Part shown: positions 8,799 through 17,801 of the stretch, piece by piece | How the letters are laid out: each line of letters opens with the position of its first letter | Position numbering within the stretch: position 1 is the first letter of the stretch | Origin: Vibrio neptunius | GTDB lineage: Bacteria; Pseudomonadota; Gammaproteobacteria; Enterobacterales; Vibrionaceae | Assembly (NCBI RefSeq): GCF_000967495.1 | Contig: NZ_JXXU01000006.1 | Span: 53,395 to 117,394 of the forward strand | Direction of reading: 5' to 3' | DNA: 64,000 nucleotides | Notes under the pieces: generated by a model | What the model was told of the DNA's origin: nothing | The model's database searches: none | The model's input: only the letters and a program-made list of their open reading frames with translations | Translations under genes and position numbers: made by a program

Positions 8799-10400
8799 CT
8801 AGTACCCTTGTGCCTTCGCCATCTTGATCGCGATTTGTGGCGCATTCCAAAGTGATGGCAGCAGTATCAATGACACCGGAACCGCGGTGATCACAATAAA
8901 AGACTGCAATGCAGAGATTCCTCCAGCACCCAATGAAATCAGAATCAGTGCCGTTACACCCATGGCGACACCCCAAAATGTACGAACGATGGCATTAGGC
9001 TCGGTTTCGCCACTAATCACCACGCTGATGGTGTACGTCATGGAGTCACCAGTGGTGACAATGAAGATCGTCGTCAGGATAAGGAACAGTACCGACACCA
9101 CCATAGGTAACGGTAGTTGTTGAGTGACCGCCAAAAGCGCGCCCGGCAGATTGAAACCTTCGAAGGCTTTACTAACACTGCCCGGCTCGGTAATTTCAAA
9201 TGCCAAGCCTGTCCCACCAACAATGGTGAACCAAAAGCAGGTCGCCAGTGGTGCCACTATGCTAATGGTCGAGATTAACTGGCGGATACTGCGACCGCGA
9301 GAAATGCGCGCGATAAAGATCGCCATCATAGGTCCATAGCCAAGGAACCAGCCCCAGAAAAAGACCGTCCACCAGCTAAGCCAGCCTTCATCCCCACGAT
9401 AAGTCGCCATTGGGATGAAGTTATCGAGCATGCTGCCCACACCCTGAATGTAGCCGTTGAAGATAAAGTTCGTTGGGCCAAATAGCAGAATGTAGATCAT
9501 CAGAGCGATAGCCAAAATTACGTTGTAACGGCTAAGCATCTGCATTCCACGATTCAGACCACTCAGAGCAGACAAAGTATAAAGTGCGATGGCAAACAGA
9601 ATAATGATCAGCTGAGTGGTAAAGCCGTCGGGAATATCAAACAATGCGTTTAACGCGTAGCTAACCTGTAGACCTAGGAAGCCAATTGGACCTATCGTCC
9701 CTGCTGCAACCGCGATGATGCAGCACGCATCAATGATCGCACCCGTATGACCTTTTAATGCACGTTCACCAAGAATCGGATAGAGAAGAATACGAGGTTT
9801 CAGCGGCAGACCTTTATCGTAATGAAGATGCATCACCACAATAGCTGTCAGGCTGCCAACAATTGCCCATGCAAGGAACCCCCAGTGCATAAAGGATTGC
9901 GAGAGTGAATTGACGGCTAACTGTTGAGGGTTATCCTGTGGGCCGTAGAGTGGTGGTGGGCTGACGTAATGAGCAATTGGCTCTGCCGCAGCCCAGAACA
10001 CACCGCCACCAGCGAGTAAGGTACAGAAAATGATCGCCGTCCAGCGGAAAGTATCCATTTCGGGCTTGGTTGTGCCACCGAGTATCACCTTACCTGTTCG
10101 CCCTGCAGCGAGCCCAAGGCCAATAAGAAAGGTGAGAAGCAGTAGCAACTGCCAGTATGGACCAAACACTTTCACTGACCAGCCAAATCCTGCATTGACC
10201 AGATTAGACAGCAGCTCGCCATCATAGAGCGCTAAAGCAACAAACAAAGCGATGAACCCACCGCTATACCAGAAAGCGGGATTGCTCAGTCCAAGCTTGT
10301 CAGGCGAATTTTCATTGGCAGACGTATTGTGCTTAGCCTGTGATTTGTCAGATGCCATGTTCATTGCGGCAGCTTTCATGCTATTGGTTAAATCAGACAT
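8799..10400 (-). CDS. BCCT family transporter
   Basis: This 533-aa inner-membrane protein belongs to the betaine/carnitine/choline transporter family. It shows about twelve hydrophobic segments and the hallmark GGGVFWAAAEPIAHY (family pattern GxGxxFWxxAEP), with the conserved FFWGWFLGYGPMMAIFIARISRGR block in the C-terminal half. The N-terminal 40 residues are hydrophilic. Start ATG 10400 has GGAG eight bases upstream. Substrates of the family are quaternary ammonium or sulfonium compounds, taken up with Na+ or H+. Being inside a catabolic operon points to nutrient uptake rather than osmoprotection. Confidence 0.93.
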   Translation of the reverse strand: MSDLTNSMKAAAMNMASDKSQAKHNTSANENSPDKLGLSNPAFWYSGGFIALFVALALYDGELLSNLVNAGFGWSVKVFGPYWQLLLLLTFLIGLGLAAGRTGKVILGGTTKPEMDTFRWTAIIFCTLLAGGGVFWAAAEPIAHYVSPPPLYGPQDNPQQLAVNSLSQSFMHWGFLAWAIVGSLTAIVVMHLHYDKGLPLKPRILLYPILGERALKGHTGAIIDACCIIAVAAGTIGPIGFLGLQVSYALNALFDIPDGFTTQLIIILFAIALYTLSALSGLNRGMQMLSRYNVILAIALMIYILLFGPTNFIFNGYIQGVGSMLDNFIPMATYRGDEGWLSWWTVFFWGWFLGYGPMMAIFIARISRGRSIRQLISTISIVAPLATCFWFTIVGGTGLAFEITEPGSVSKAFEGFNLPGALLAVTQQLPLPMVVSVLFLILTTIFIVTTGDSMTYTISVVISGETEPNAIVRTFWGVAMGVTALILISLGAGGISALQSFIVITAVPVSLILLPSLWNAPQIAIKMAKAQGY

Positions 10401-10463
10401 ATGCTGACTCCAGAAGTTTTTCGGTAGTGGCCATCAGGCCAGCTACACGAGTGTATTCAACGA

Positions 10464-10491
10464 CCCACCTTGTTTTAGTTGTAGTGGTGGG
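10464..10491. other. Hairpin between M19 and BCCT genes
   Basis: CCCACC (10464-10469) pairs with GGTGGG (10486-10491) across a long loop, next to TGGCC/GGCCA at about 10428-10441. No T-run follows on the minus strand. It may tune the relative expression of the two cistrons; function is not shown. Confidence 0.35.
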
Positions 10492-10514
10492 CTGCTCCAT
10501 GTTTGGGTTAAGGT

Positions 10515-11504
10515 TTATGAAATAGGCTCAAGTCCTTCTTTCAGGAAGTTAAACCAGTTATCACCCAGTATCTGTCCCGCCTCGGACTCACTGAATCCAT
10601 GGCGAATTAATCCGTTGTAGATGTTCTCCATCCCTTTACTTCCGCTAAACCACGGCAGCGCATCTGGCCAACCCGAATTGCTTGCGGAACCTTCGCCATA
10701 ATCCATCGCCTTAGACCAGCGCCCATTGCGCATCCACTCCAGCACTTGTTGTGGTTGGTTAAGGCATAGATCGCTACCAATGCCAAGATGTTCAACACCG
10801 AATAGCTCAGCCGTCTTCGCCACCATCTGGCAGAAATCCTCTAGTGAACATTGGCTGCCGTTTGGCAAGTGAAATGGGTAGAGACTGAAACCAATTAGGC
10901 CACCACGCTCGGTCAGCGCTTTAATCACTGTGTTGGATTTGTTACGAAGCGCATCGTGAGCAAAGCTCGGGTTCGCATGGCTAATGCAAATCGGGCGAGA
11001 AGAAAGGTCAATCGCTTCCAGCGTCGAACGTTCTGCGCTGTGGGACATATCAATAATCATCCCCACTCGGTTCATTTCTGCGATGGCTTGCTTACCAAAG
11101 CGAGTAATGCCCGTATCGTTTGCCTCGTAGCATCCGGTCGCAAGCAAGCTTTGGTTGTTGTAGGTCAGCTGCATAATCAGCAGACCTTGGCGGCGCATCA
11201 CCTCAATCAGGCCAATCTCATCGTCAATTGGCGAGCAATTTTGCGCACCAAAGAAGATGCCGACCTTGCCTTGTTGCTTAGCGGTTTCCACATCGACCAT
11301 TGAGTAGATGGGCATGATGAGATCGGAGTTTTGTTCAAAACGTAAATTCCACTCAGCAAATCGGCTCAGGGTTTCACGTGCATTTTCGTGATAAACAATG
11401 GTCGCATGGACTGCGGTGATTCCACTGGCCTTGAGAGTTTGGAAATACTCTCTGTCCCAGTTGCAGTACTGCAGTCCATCAATGATGATTCGTTGTGGGT
11501 ACAT
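10515..11504 (-). CDS. Peptidase M19 (membrane dipeptidase) family protein with altered metal site
   Basis: This 329-aa protein has the renal-dipeptidase TIM-barrel fold. Family positions visible are the two histidines in IIDMSHS and ICISHANPSFAH and the aspartate in GIGSDLC. The N-terminal zinc motif HxD is instead DGLQYCN, and the bridging glutamate of the GVEG-type segment appears as glutamine in FFGAQN. So part of the canonical binuclear zinc site is missing, and the reaction may not be dipeptide hydrolysis. Start ATG 11504 is chosen because GAGGA lies six bases upstream; the ATG at 11510 directly abuts that site. It lies between the ALDH and BCCT genes. Confidence 0.88.
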   Translation of the reverse strand: MYPQRIIIDGLQYCNWDREYFQTLKASGITAVHATIVYHENARETLSRFAEWNLRFEQNSDLIMPIYSMVDVETAKQQGKVGIFFGAQNCSPIDDEIGLIEVMRRQGLLIMQLTYNNQSLLATGCYEANDTGITRFGKQAIAEMNRVGMIIDMSHSAERSTLEAIDLSSRPICISHANPSFAHDALRNKSNTVIKALTERGGLIGFSLYPFHLPNGSQCSLEDFCQMVAKTAELFGVEHLGIGSDLCLNQPQQVLEWMRNGRWSKAMDYGEGSASNSGWPDALPWFSGSKGMENIYNGLIRHGFSESEAGQILGDNWFNFLKEGLEPIS

Positions 11505-11570
11505 AACCATTCCTCAATAATTCTTAGAACCGATCTATGTCGGGCAGCGCAGCGGCTGCCCAATGCAGAC

Positions 11571-13031
11571 TTAGTACGGACGTTGGTAAGCCGTTTTCAC
11601 TACGGTGTAGAACTCTTTGGCGTATTGCCCCTGCTCACGAGGACCAAAACTAGACTCTTTACGGCCACCAAATGGAACGTGGTAGTCTGTCCCTGCAGTT
11701 GGTAGGTTGACCATCACACAGCCGGTTTGCGCTTGTTGCTTGAAGATGGCACTCGTGCGCAGGCTTTGCGTCACAATCCCGCCAGTCAGACCAAAGCGAG
11801 TATCGTTGGTGACAGCAATCGCTTCATCTAAGTCAGCAACTCGAATCACGCTCGCCATTGGCGCAAACACTTCCTCCTGATTCACTTCCCAGCTGTTTTG
11901 CGTGTTGAGGAATAACGTTGGAGACATATAGTAGCCATCATGTTTGAGGTTCAAACGCTCGCCACCAAACGCTAGCTCAGCACCGCTTTGACGTGCTTTA
12001 TCAATCCACTCGAAGTTTGCCTCTAGCTGATTGCCATCAACGACAGGCCCCATAAAGATGCCCTCTTCTAACGCATGGCCTACCTTAAGTTCGCTCATGC
12101 GTTTGATCAGTGCTTCTACGTAAGCGTCATGGATCCCGTCCATAACCACTAAACGTGAAGACGCAGTACACTTCTGACCCGCACCGGAGAATGAACCCGC
12201 GATGGTTGCTTCGACTGCAATTTGAATGTCTGCATCATCGGCAACCACTAGGGCGTTTTTGCTGCCCATTTCAAGCTGGCAGCGAACAAAGTTTGGTGCT
12301 GTTGCCGCTGCCACTTTACGCCCTGTATCGACGGAGCCAGTAAAACTCACACCATTCACGTCTGTGGAATTAATCAGTGTGTTACCAACTTGAGAACCGC
12401 TACCCAATACCAAGTTAAATGTGCCTGCTGGCAACCCTTGGCGATGAATAATTTCAGTCAGTGCCACGGCACTGGCTGGCGTCAAGTTGGCAGGTTTCCA
12501 AACAACGCTGTTACCAAATGCCAGCGCTGGCGCAATCTTCCAAGCAGCGGTTGCAGTCGGGAAGTTCCAAGGAGAAATAATGGCGATAACGCCCACGGCT
12601 TCGCGAGTCACTTCAACAGAGACCCCTGGACGGACGGAGGCAGCGTTATCGCCGATCTGGCGCAACACTTCGGCAGCGAAATATTGGAAGAATTGGCCTG
12701 CACGGTAGATTTCACCGCGACCTTCAGCAAACGGCTTGCCTTCTTCACTCGACAGTAACTTTCCTAGCTCATCGCAACGGGCAATCAGTTCATCACCAAT
12801 CGCTTGCAGTACCGCCTGCTTGCGCTCGATGGGTGTTTTTTCCCACTCAGGTTGAGCCTGCTTGGCCGACTGAATAGCTTGTTGAACCTGAGCTTCACTC
12901 GCCTGAGCAAAATCACCCAGACTCTCGCTGATGTCGGATGGGTTAATGTTGGCAACGGTATTGATGCCTGACTGCCATTCGCCACCAATGTAGAGCGATT
13001 TTTCGGCCTGAACGTTGTTTAATGATGTCAT
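11571..13031 (-). CDS. NAD(P)-dependent aldehyde dehydrogenase (semialdehyde type)
   Basis: This 486-aa cytoplasmic enzyme oxidises an aldehyde to the acid. The catalytic residues are visible: Cys288 in GAGQKCTAS, Glu254 in LEMGS and Asn156 in SPWNFP, with FTGSVDTGR for cofactor binding. The sequence style recalls 2-oxoglutarate-semialdehyde dehydrogenases and succinate-semialdehyde dehydrogenases; which one cannot be decided here. It is the second gene of the cluster after RidA and suggests that the imported compound is broken down through a semialdehyde to a central-metabolism dicarboxylate. Confidence 0.92.
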   Translation of the reverse strand: MTSLNNVQAEKSLYIGGEWQSGINTVANINPSDISESLGDFAQASEAQVQQAIQSAKQAQPEWEKTPIERKQAVLQAIGDELIARCDELGKLLSSEEGKPFAEGRGEIYRAGQFFQYFAAEVLRQIGDNAASVRPGVSVEVTREAVGVIAIISPWNFPTATAAWKIAPALAFGNSVVWKPANLTPASAVALTEIIHRQGLPAGTFNLVLGSGSQVGNTLINSTDVNGVSFTGSVDTGRKVAAATAPNFVRCQLEMGSKNALVVADDADIQIAVEATIAGSFSGAGQKCTASSRLVVMDGIHDAYVEALIKRMSELKVGHALEEGIFMGPVVDGNQLEANFEWIDKARQSGAELAFGGERLNLKHDGYYMSPTLFLNTQNSWEVNQEEVFAPMASVIRVADLDEAIAVTNDTRFGLTGGIVTQSLRTSAIFKQQAQTGCVMVNLPTAGTDYHVPFGGRKESSFGPREQGQYAKEFYTVVKTAYQRPY

Positions 13032-13096
13032 GATGGCTTCCTTTGTTCTTGCTGACGGCTTTACTCGCCATCAGGCTGTTATTCGTAAATAAGGGG

Positions 13097-13495
13097 TTAC
13101 TGGGCTTGGCTCGCTGAAGCGTAAACTACAAACTCCACCAACATCTCTTCTCTTGCCAGGCCAGCAACGACCATGGCAGCGCGATTTGGGTATGGCGCGT
13201 CAAAGTACTCGGCGTAAACTTGGTTAACCGTTTTGAGGTATTCGCGGTCAGTCACGTAAATCAGCACTTGTAGGACAGAGTTCAGAGACTCGCCTGCGCA
13301 TTCCAAGGTGTGCACCAAGTTGTTAAATGTCTGACGGGTTTGCGCTTCAATACCCCCTTCCACTACAGCACCAGTGGCATCAATCGGGATTTGCGCGGTG
13401 TACAGCGTGCCATTGTTAACAATCGCCCATTCCAGAGGAGCCTTTGAGGCGAACAGTGATGTTTTGACTGGGTGTTTTTGAGTGTGAGTAATCAC
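13097..13495 (-). CDS. RidA/YjgF family protein (enamine/imine deaminase type)
   Basis: This 132-aa protein belongs to the RidA (YjgF/YER057c/UK114) family, which hydrolyses reactive enamine/imine intermediates. It has the family core (NNGTLYTAQIPID, TRQTFNNLVHTLECAG, LIYVTDREY) and the key arginine in PYPNRAAMVV. The C-terminal residues differ from classical RidA, so it is likely a pathway-specific paralogue. It is the first gene of the minus-strand cluster; its promoter faces that of the LysR gene. Presence of a RidA protein suggests a nitrogen-containing imine intermediate. Confidence 0.92.
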   Translation of the reverse strand: MITHTQKHPVKTSLFASKAPLEWAIVNNGTLYTAQIPIDATGAVVEGGIEAQTRQTFNNLVHTLECAGESLNSVLQVLIYVTDREYLKTVNQVYAEYFDAPYPNRAAMVVAGLAREEMLVEFVVYASASQAQ

Positions 13496-13562
13496 GTGCT
13501 TTCAACCTTTTGTAACCAAATTGTTTCTCAGTAGTTAAATCTTGCACTTTGACAGACGATAA

Positions 13563-13590
13563 ATCGAACGGTAAATTTCTTACATTCGAT
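13563..13590. promoter_or_regulatory. Candidate LysR operator in divergent promoter
   Basis: ATCGAA (13563-13568) and TTCGAT (13585-13590) form an inverted repeat with a 16-base spacer between the RidA gene and the LysR gene. Position and dyad symmetry fit a LysR-type binding region controlling both directions. Not tested. Confidence 0.45.
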
Positions 13591-13650
13591 AAAAAAAACT
13601 TATCACTTTACTGGGACTATGGTGAATAAAGGGATGGTAAGGAGTCCAAG

Positions 13651-14547
13651 TTGAGCATCAAATTTCAACAATTAAAGCATTTTGTGATGGTGGTCGAAGA
13701 AGGCGGTTTTCGCGCGGCGTCACATCGCGCCAACCGCTCTCAGGCCGCATTATCCACATCAATAAAAGAGCTGGAAAAGATATTGGGACAAGCATTATTC
13801 GAAGCGGGAAACAAAGCCAAATTAACCCCATTTGGCGAAATCTGTTTGCCGAAGATCATTCAGTTTCTCAATATCTATACAGCACTAGACAATGATTTGC
13901 GTGCTGCCGCAGCCGGCCAGCAAGGGCGAGTAAAAATTGCCAGTGTACCTTCTGTTGCCGCTAAACTCATTCCCAGCGTTTTAGGTGCATTCTGCGAACA
14001 ACACCCAAACGTAGAAGTCAGTTTGATTGATGACAATGCCGCAGGGGTCGAAGCGAGATTGCTCTCTGGCGAGGTTGATTTAGCGTTGGGAAACCCGTCT
14101 CATCTCGATGACGACAACATGACGTTCACGCCATTATTGTCCGATCCGATTGGTGTGGTGTGTTTGAGTGATAATCCGATTGCGACTCGCCGAGAAGGTA
14201 TTGAGTGGCAAACGCTGCTCAAGCAGCCGTTTATTCGTAACGGGACCTGCACTTTACTTGATCCGACGCCTGCTCGCGCCCTAAGTCAGCAAGCACTTTA
14301 CTCGGTAGAGAACATCACTTCGCTATTTTCTGTATTAGAACTTGGCATCGGTGTTACAACCCTGCCGAAATTGGCCTTCCCGACCAATGAAACCAGATTG
14401 GTGTGGATACCGCTTATCGATCCGCCATTGGAAAGACAAATCGGTATCTTCACGCTCAGCGACCGAACCATTTCTCCTCAGGCACAAGCCTTTCATAATT
14501 TATGTATCGAGTACTTGAAGTATCAAGGAGACAATAGTCAGAGGTGA
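13651..14547 (+). CDS. LysR family transcriptional regulator of the BCCT cluster
   Basis: This 298-aa regulator has an N-terminal winged HTH (KFQQLKHFVMVVEEGGFRAASHRANRSQAALSTSIKELE) and a C-terminal substrate-binding domain. The start is an unusual TTG at 13651, chosen because TAAGGAG lies seven bases upstream and the protein then begins at the usual LysR N-terminus. Divergent orientation to the RidA-ALDH-M19-BCCT cluster makes it the likely activator, responding to the pathway substrate or an intermediate. The codon pattern resembles its neighbours. Confidence 0.92.
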   Translation: MSIKFQQLKHFVMVVEEGGFRAASHRANRSQAALSTSIKELEKILGQALFEAGNKAKLTPFGEICLPKIIQFLNIYTALDNDLRAAAAGQQGRVKIASVPSVAAKLIPSVLGAFCEQHPNVEVSLIDDNAAGVEARLLSGEVDLALGNPSHLDDDNMTFTPLLSDPIGVVCLSDNPIATRREGIEWQTLLKQPFIRNGTCTLLDPTPARALSQQALYSVENITSLFSVLELGIGVTTLPKLAFPTNETRLVWIPLIDPPLERQIGIFTLSDRTISPQAQAFHNLCIEYLKYQGDNSQR

Positions 14548-14864
14548 CTTATCTGATATAAAACCCGTAGGGTGAATACCATGTTTGTCCGCTTTGTTCA
14601 CGGTTTCTCAGTTGTGATCAAAAACCGGGGATGTGATGATTTGACATACGCTGCCCTTAGTCTGTGTTGTCCGTTGACAATATTCAGGCAGGAGAAAGTG
14701 TTAACATTGTCGTAGACAAAATTGGCACCCACAACATCAAATTGTCCAAACTGACGGTACCAGTCAACGAACTGCGTGAACGGTCTACTAAGCATCAAAG
14801 AATCTATTGTAAAACACAGTATGTACTGGCAACGTTACTTCATTCATTTACTTACAGGGCATGT
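14548..14864. other. Intergenic region of about 317 bp, no convincing gene
   Basis: The frame of the downstream AEC transporter remains open for 67 codons upstream of its likely start, but the translation (VDNIQAGESVNIVVDKIG onward) is hydrophilic, lacks a ribosome-binding site and is not part of the transporter family. It could be a remnant of another gene or chance. No terminator or operator is clear. Confidence 0.4.
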
Positions 14865-15821
14865 ATGGACACACTATTTCAGCAATTGAGTTTCTCACTA
14901 TCAATTACCGGTCCAATTTGCCTTATGTTGTTATTGGGGGTGTTTTTCAAACGTATTGGGTTGATAAATGACAATTTCATCGAGGTGGCTTCAAAACTGG
15001 TTTTTCAGGTTACGCTACCAACTATGTTGTTTCTGAGCATTGTGGTATCTGAACATGATTTCTCCGCCGCCAGCCGCTTTCTTGGATTCGCCGCCATAGC
15101 AAACATTGCATTTTTCATTTTCACTACGTTGTCCGTAAACCTGCTGTTTAAAACATCCCCCGATAAAGGTGTCATTACTCAAGGCGGATATCGCGCCAAC
15201 ACTGGTATCATTGGTATAGCCTATGTTGCCAATGCGTTTGGAGGACAAGGCATCGCACTCGCGGCCCTGTATGTCGCTATCACCACCTTTATCTACAACG
15301 TTCAAGCAGTGATATGCCTGTCTCCCAAAGGGGGCACATCACCCACCGAAGCGGCGAAAGTCATGCTAAGGACGTTAACCAAGAATCCACTAATCATTGC
15401 AATCGTGTCCGCAGTGGTCTTCAATCTGCTTTCAATACCTGTCCCTAAGGTCGCTGTCGACGCAGGTAGCTACCTAGCGAAAATGACCTTGCCACTGGCT
15501 TTGTTATGCACCGGGGGTTCACTGGATTTGAGTAAAATGAGAAAAGAAAAGGGGCCGGCATGGTTTGCCAGTTGCTACAAGCTACTCCTAGCGCCTTTGC
15601 TTGTCACCAGTGCCGCCTATTGGTATGGGTTTAGAGGAGTAGAGCTTGCGATTCTGTTTTTTATGAATGTCTCGCCCGTGGCAGCAGCAAGCTATGTCAT
15701 GACCCGTTCAATGGGCGGAAACTCGGTACTGGCCGCTAATATTATTGCCATGACGACGGTTATTTCAGCCCTTACCTCTACCGCTGGAATTGTCCTACTT
15801 GTTTACATCGGGCTGATTTAA
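14865..15821 (+). CDS. AEC family transporter (auxin efflux carrier-like)
   Basis: This 318-aa inner-membrane protein has about ten hydrophobic segments and AEC hallmarks: ITGPICLMLLLGVFFKRIGLI near the N-terminus, VTLPTMLFLSI, GGYRANTGIIGIAYV and, in the C-terminal half, LPLALLCTGGSL. AEC proteins transport small carboxylates or other metabolites. ATG 14865 (MDTLFQQ) is chosen as the start because the membrane domain begins there and AGGG precedes it; the upstream in-frame part looks non-coding. Its 3' end overlaps the convergent histidine kinase by 27 bp. It might export or import a product of the neighbouring catabolic cluster. Confidence 0.85.
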   Translation: MDTLFQQLSFSLSITGPICLMLLLGVFFKRIGLINDNFIEVASKLVFQVTLPTMLFLSIVVSEHDFSAASRFLGFAAIANIAFFIFTTLSVNLLFKTSPDKGVITQGGYRANTGIIGIAYVANAFGGQGIALAALYVAITTFIYNVQAVICLSPKGGTSPTEAAKVMLRTLTKNPLIIAIVSAVVFNLLSIPVPKVAVDAGSYLAKMTLPLALLCTGGSLDLSKMRKEKGPAWFASCYKLLLAPLLVTSAAYWYGFRGVELAILFFMNVSPVAAASYVMTRSMGGNSVLAANIIAMTTVISALTSTAGIVLLVYIGLI

Positions 15822-17081
15822 GTCCGTGATATCAGGCTGAGAAAAATGAATTTCAACAAGTCGACCTGACGCTGTTGGGGTATTGTTATAGTACCAACTG
15901 TATTGTTTGATCAATCGCTCAGTGAGCTCCAGACCCAGACCAAACCCCAGCTCTTTTTCTCCGTCACCTTGGGAAACGTTGTCATTGGTAATAATAAGTC
16001 GACTTCCAGATTGCTCGATAATCACTTCCCCCTGATAGGTATGCTGAAACGCATTGCGAACCAAATTTGTCAATATGATCCGGCACAGACTATGCGGCAA
16101 TGAGTGCTGTGTAGTATCTGCTTTGATACTCACTTTGACCTCTTTTCCTAGCAATAAGTATTCGAGTTCATGACCGATCTGATTAACGAGATCACCCATA
16201 GCAAAGTCACTGAATGGCAGTGTCTTGTCTTCTTGTCGATTGAGCCACAATAGAGTTTCAGTTAGATCTGTCATTGTGTAACCTGCCCGCTCGATACGCT
16301 CCAAGACTTCAAGCTGCTTGTCCTCACCCAACTTCTTAAGGATCATCTTTTTCAGTAGCTCCGTGTTGGTACGAGTGACGGCAATCGGCGTTCTTAATTC
16401 ATGGCTGGCATAGCCCAAAAAGCGCTGCTCTCGTTCAAGGCCCTCCTGCACGCAGCTCAAACTGGATCTAATGATTTCTGCCAATGTGTTTAGCTCACTG
16501 TAGTCAAATTCCGGAATCGGTTGGCTGAGCTTTTCTTTATCCAAGGATTTTGCCCAGTTTTTAAGCCCCTCAACGGGAGTTGAGACACTGCGAATAAAGG
16601 CAACAAGTATCAAAGAAAACGCGAAGATTGCAGCGATAGCAACCAAAACAATGTAGACAAACTGTGGCATCTCACCTGGAGAAAATTCATTATCAAGAAA
16701 CAACACCGAAGCGTATCTGACGTCTCCTTTGTGCTCCATTTTCATGGCGAAATAGCCCTCTTTAGGCGGTTCAATAAGAGGAATACCGACGACGTTTTTG
16801 AGGACTTCATTAAGGACCAGTTCGTTTTGGTTCAGATTGTCTTGAATTGGCTGTGGTAAGTCTTGCCATCGTCTCGCAACCGTGAGGTCATTGATTTTCA
16901 CAGGAGTGTTATCCGTCAATTCAACTTGGTACGCCTGCGTTCGCATGAACCCTGTCATAGCCAGATCCAAACCAGAAAAGAAGTAACTTACCGCAACACC
17001 AGACATCGCGATAATCGTCAACGAACCGGTCAATAGCATGGCAAATAAAAAGTAGAGCCGCAGACTACGTCTTATTTTCAT
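15795..17081 (-). CDS. Sensor histidine kinase of RND efflux operon
   Basis: This 428-aa inner-membrane kinase has two transmembrane segments (about 11-35 and 140-163), a periplasmic loop of about 105 residues, a short linker and a HisKA domain with the phospho-acceptor His227 in ASHELRTP. The ATPase domain has an N-box (LTNLVRNAFQH) and a glycine-rich lid (GFGLGLELTERL). It overlaps the upstream response regulator gene by ATGA. It probably senses an envelope signal or a pump substrate and controls the efflux operon. Architecture is of the QseC/PmrB kind. Confidence 0.92.
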   Translation of the reverse strand: MKIRRSLRLYFLFAMLLTGSLTIIAMSGVAVSYFFSGLDLAMTGFMRTQAYQVELTDNTPVKINDLTVARRWQDLPQPIQDNLNQNELVLNEVLKNVVGIPLIEPPKEGYFAMKMEHKGDVRYASVLFLDNEFSPGEMPQFVYIVLVAIAAIFAFSLILVAFIRSVSTPVEGLKNWAKSLDKEKLSQPIPEFDYSELNTLAEIIRSSLSCVQEGLEREQRFLGYASHELRTPIAVTRTNTELLKKMILKKLGEDKQLEVLERIERAGYTMTDLTETLLWLNRQEDKTLPFSDFAMGDLVNQIGHELEYLLLGKEVKVSIKADTTQHSLPHSLCRIILTNLVRNAFQHTYQGEVIIEQSGSRLIITNDNVSQGDGEKELGFGLGLELTERLIKQYSWYYNNTPTASGRLVEIHFSQPDITDLNQPDVNK

Positions 17082-17761
17082 TGAGAAGCCTCTTGTTTCA
17101 ATGCAAAGCCGCGTCCAGTTATCGTATGAATCAATTTGGTTTCAAAACGGCTATCCACGGCTTTCCTCAGATTAAACATGTGCACTTTTAGGCTATTACT
17201 GTCTGGTTGTTCATCTCCCCACACACTCTGCATCAATTTTTCACGAGAAACGGTATTAGGGCTCGCCCTGACCAAAGTTTCAAGTAACTTGAAGCCAATT
17301 GGCGAGAGCTTTAATGACGTATTAGATCGGGTCGCTGTCTGAGTTTGCAGGTCCACTTCGAGATCGGATACGGAGAGCTTAGTAACTTGTCCGCTGCGTC
17401 GACGAGACAATACCTGCGCACGAATAATCAGCTCTTCCATAGCAAATGGCTTCACTAAATAGTCATCCGCTCCTTTCGAAAAGCCCGTTAACTTATCATC
17501 AAGGGTATCTTTTGCCGTCAACATCAGAACAGGCACGTCAATCCCTTGCTCTCTGAGCCTTGCACACACTTCCAGGCCATTCATTTTTGGCAAGTTCAAA
17601 TCCAGAATCACGGTGTCGTACTGGCCTTGTTGAATCAAGTTGAATCCGGACAATCCATTTGCAGCGTGATCACACTGAATATCTTCCAGAGCGAGGTAGT
17701 CAACGATAGCCTTAGCTAAATCCAGATCATCTTCGACCAGTAACAGCTGCAAGTTTTCCAT
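17078..17761 (-). CDS. OmpR-family response regulator (PmrA/QseB-like)
   Basis: This 227-aa protein has a receiver domain (acidic pair DD at 11-12, phospho-acceptor Asp54 in VILDLNLP, Lys in DDYLVKPF) and a C-terminal winged helix (about 127-225, ending HTITGRGFAL). The direct repeat at 23584-23600 upstream of the efflux operon fits the tandem half-sites such regulators bind. It lies 40 bp after the RND gene and is coupled to the kinase, so the system probably autoregulates as part of the pump operon. Confidence 0.94.
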   Translation of the reverse strand: MENLQLLLVEDDLDLAKAIVDYLALEDIQCDHAANGLSGFNLIQQGQYDTVILDLNLPKMNGLEVCARLREQGIDVPVLMLTAKDTLDDKLTGFSKGADDYLVKPFAMEELIIRAQVLSRRRSGQVTKLSVSDLEVDLQTQTATRSNTSLKLSPIGFKLLETLVRASPNTVSREKLMQSVWGDEQPDSNSLKVHMFNLRKAVDSRFETKLIHTITGRGFALKQEASQ

Positions 17762-17801
17762 GGCTACCTCTTACTCTATGAAACTACTATTAATTTAGAC
17801 G

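Noticed and set aside
14664..14864. 67 extra N-terminal codons for the AEC transporter
   Set aside because: The added residues are hydrophilic and unlike the family, which begins directly with a membrane helix as at ATG 14865.
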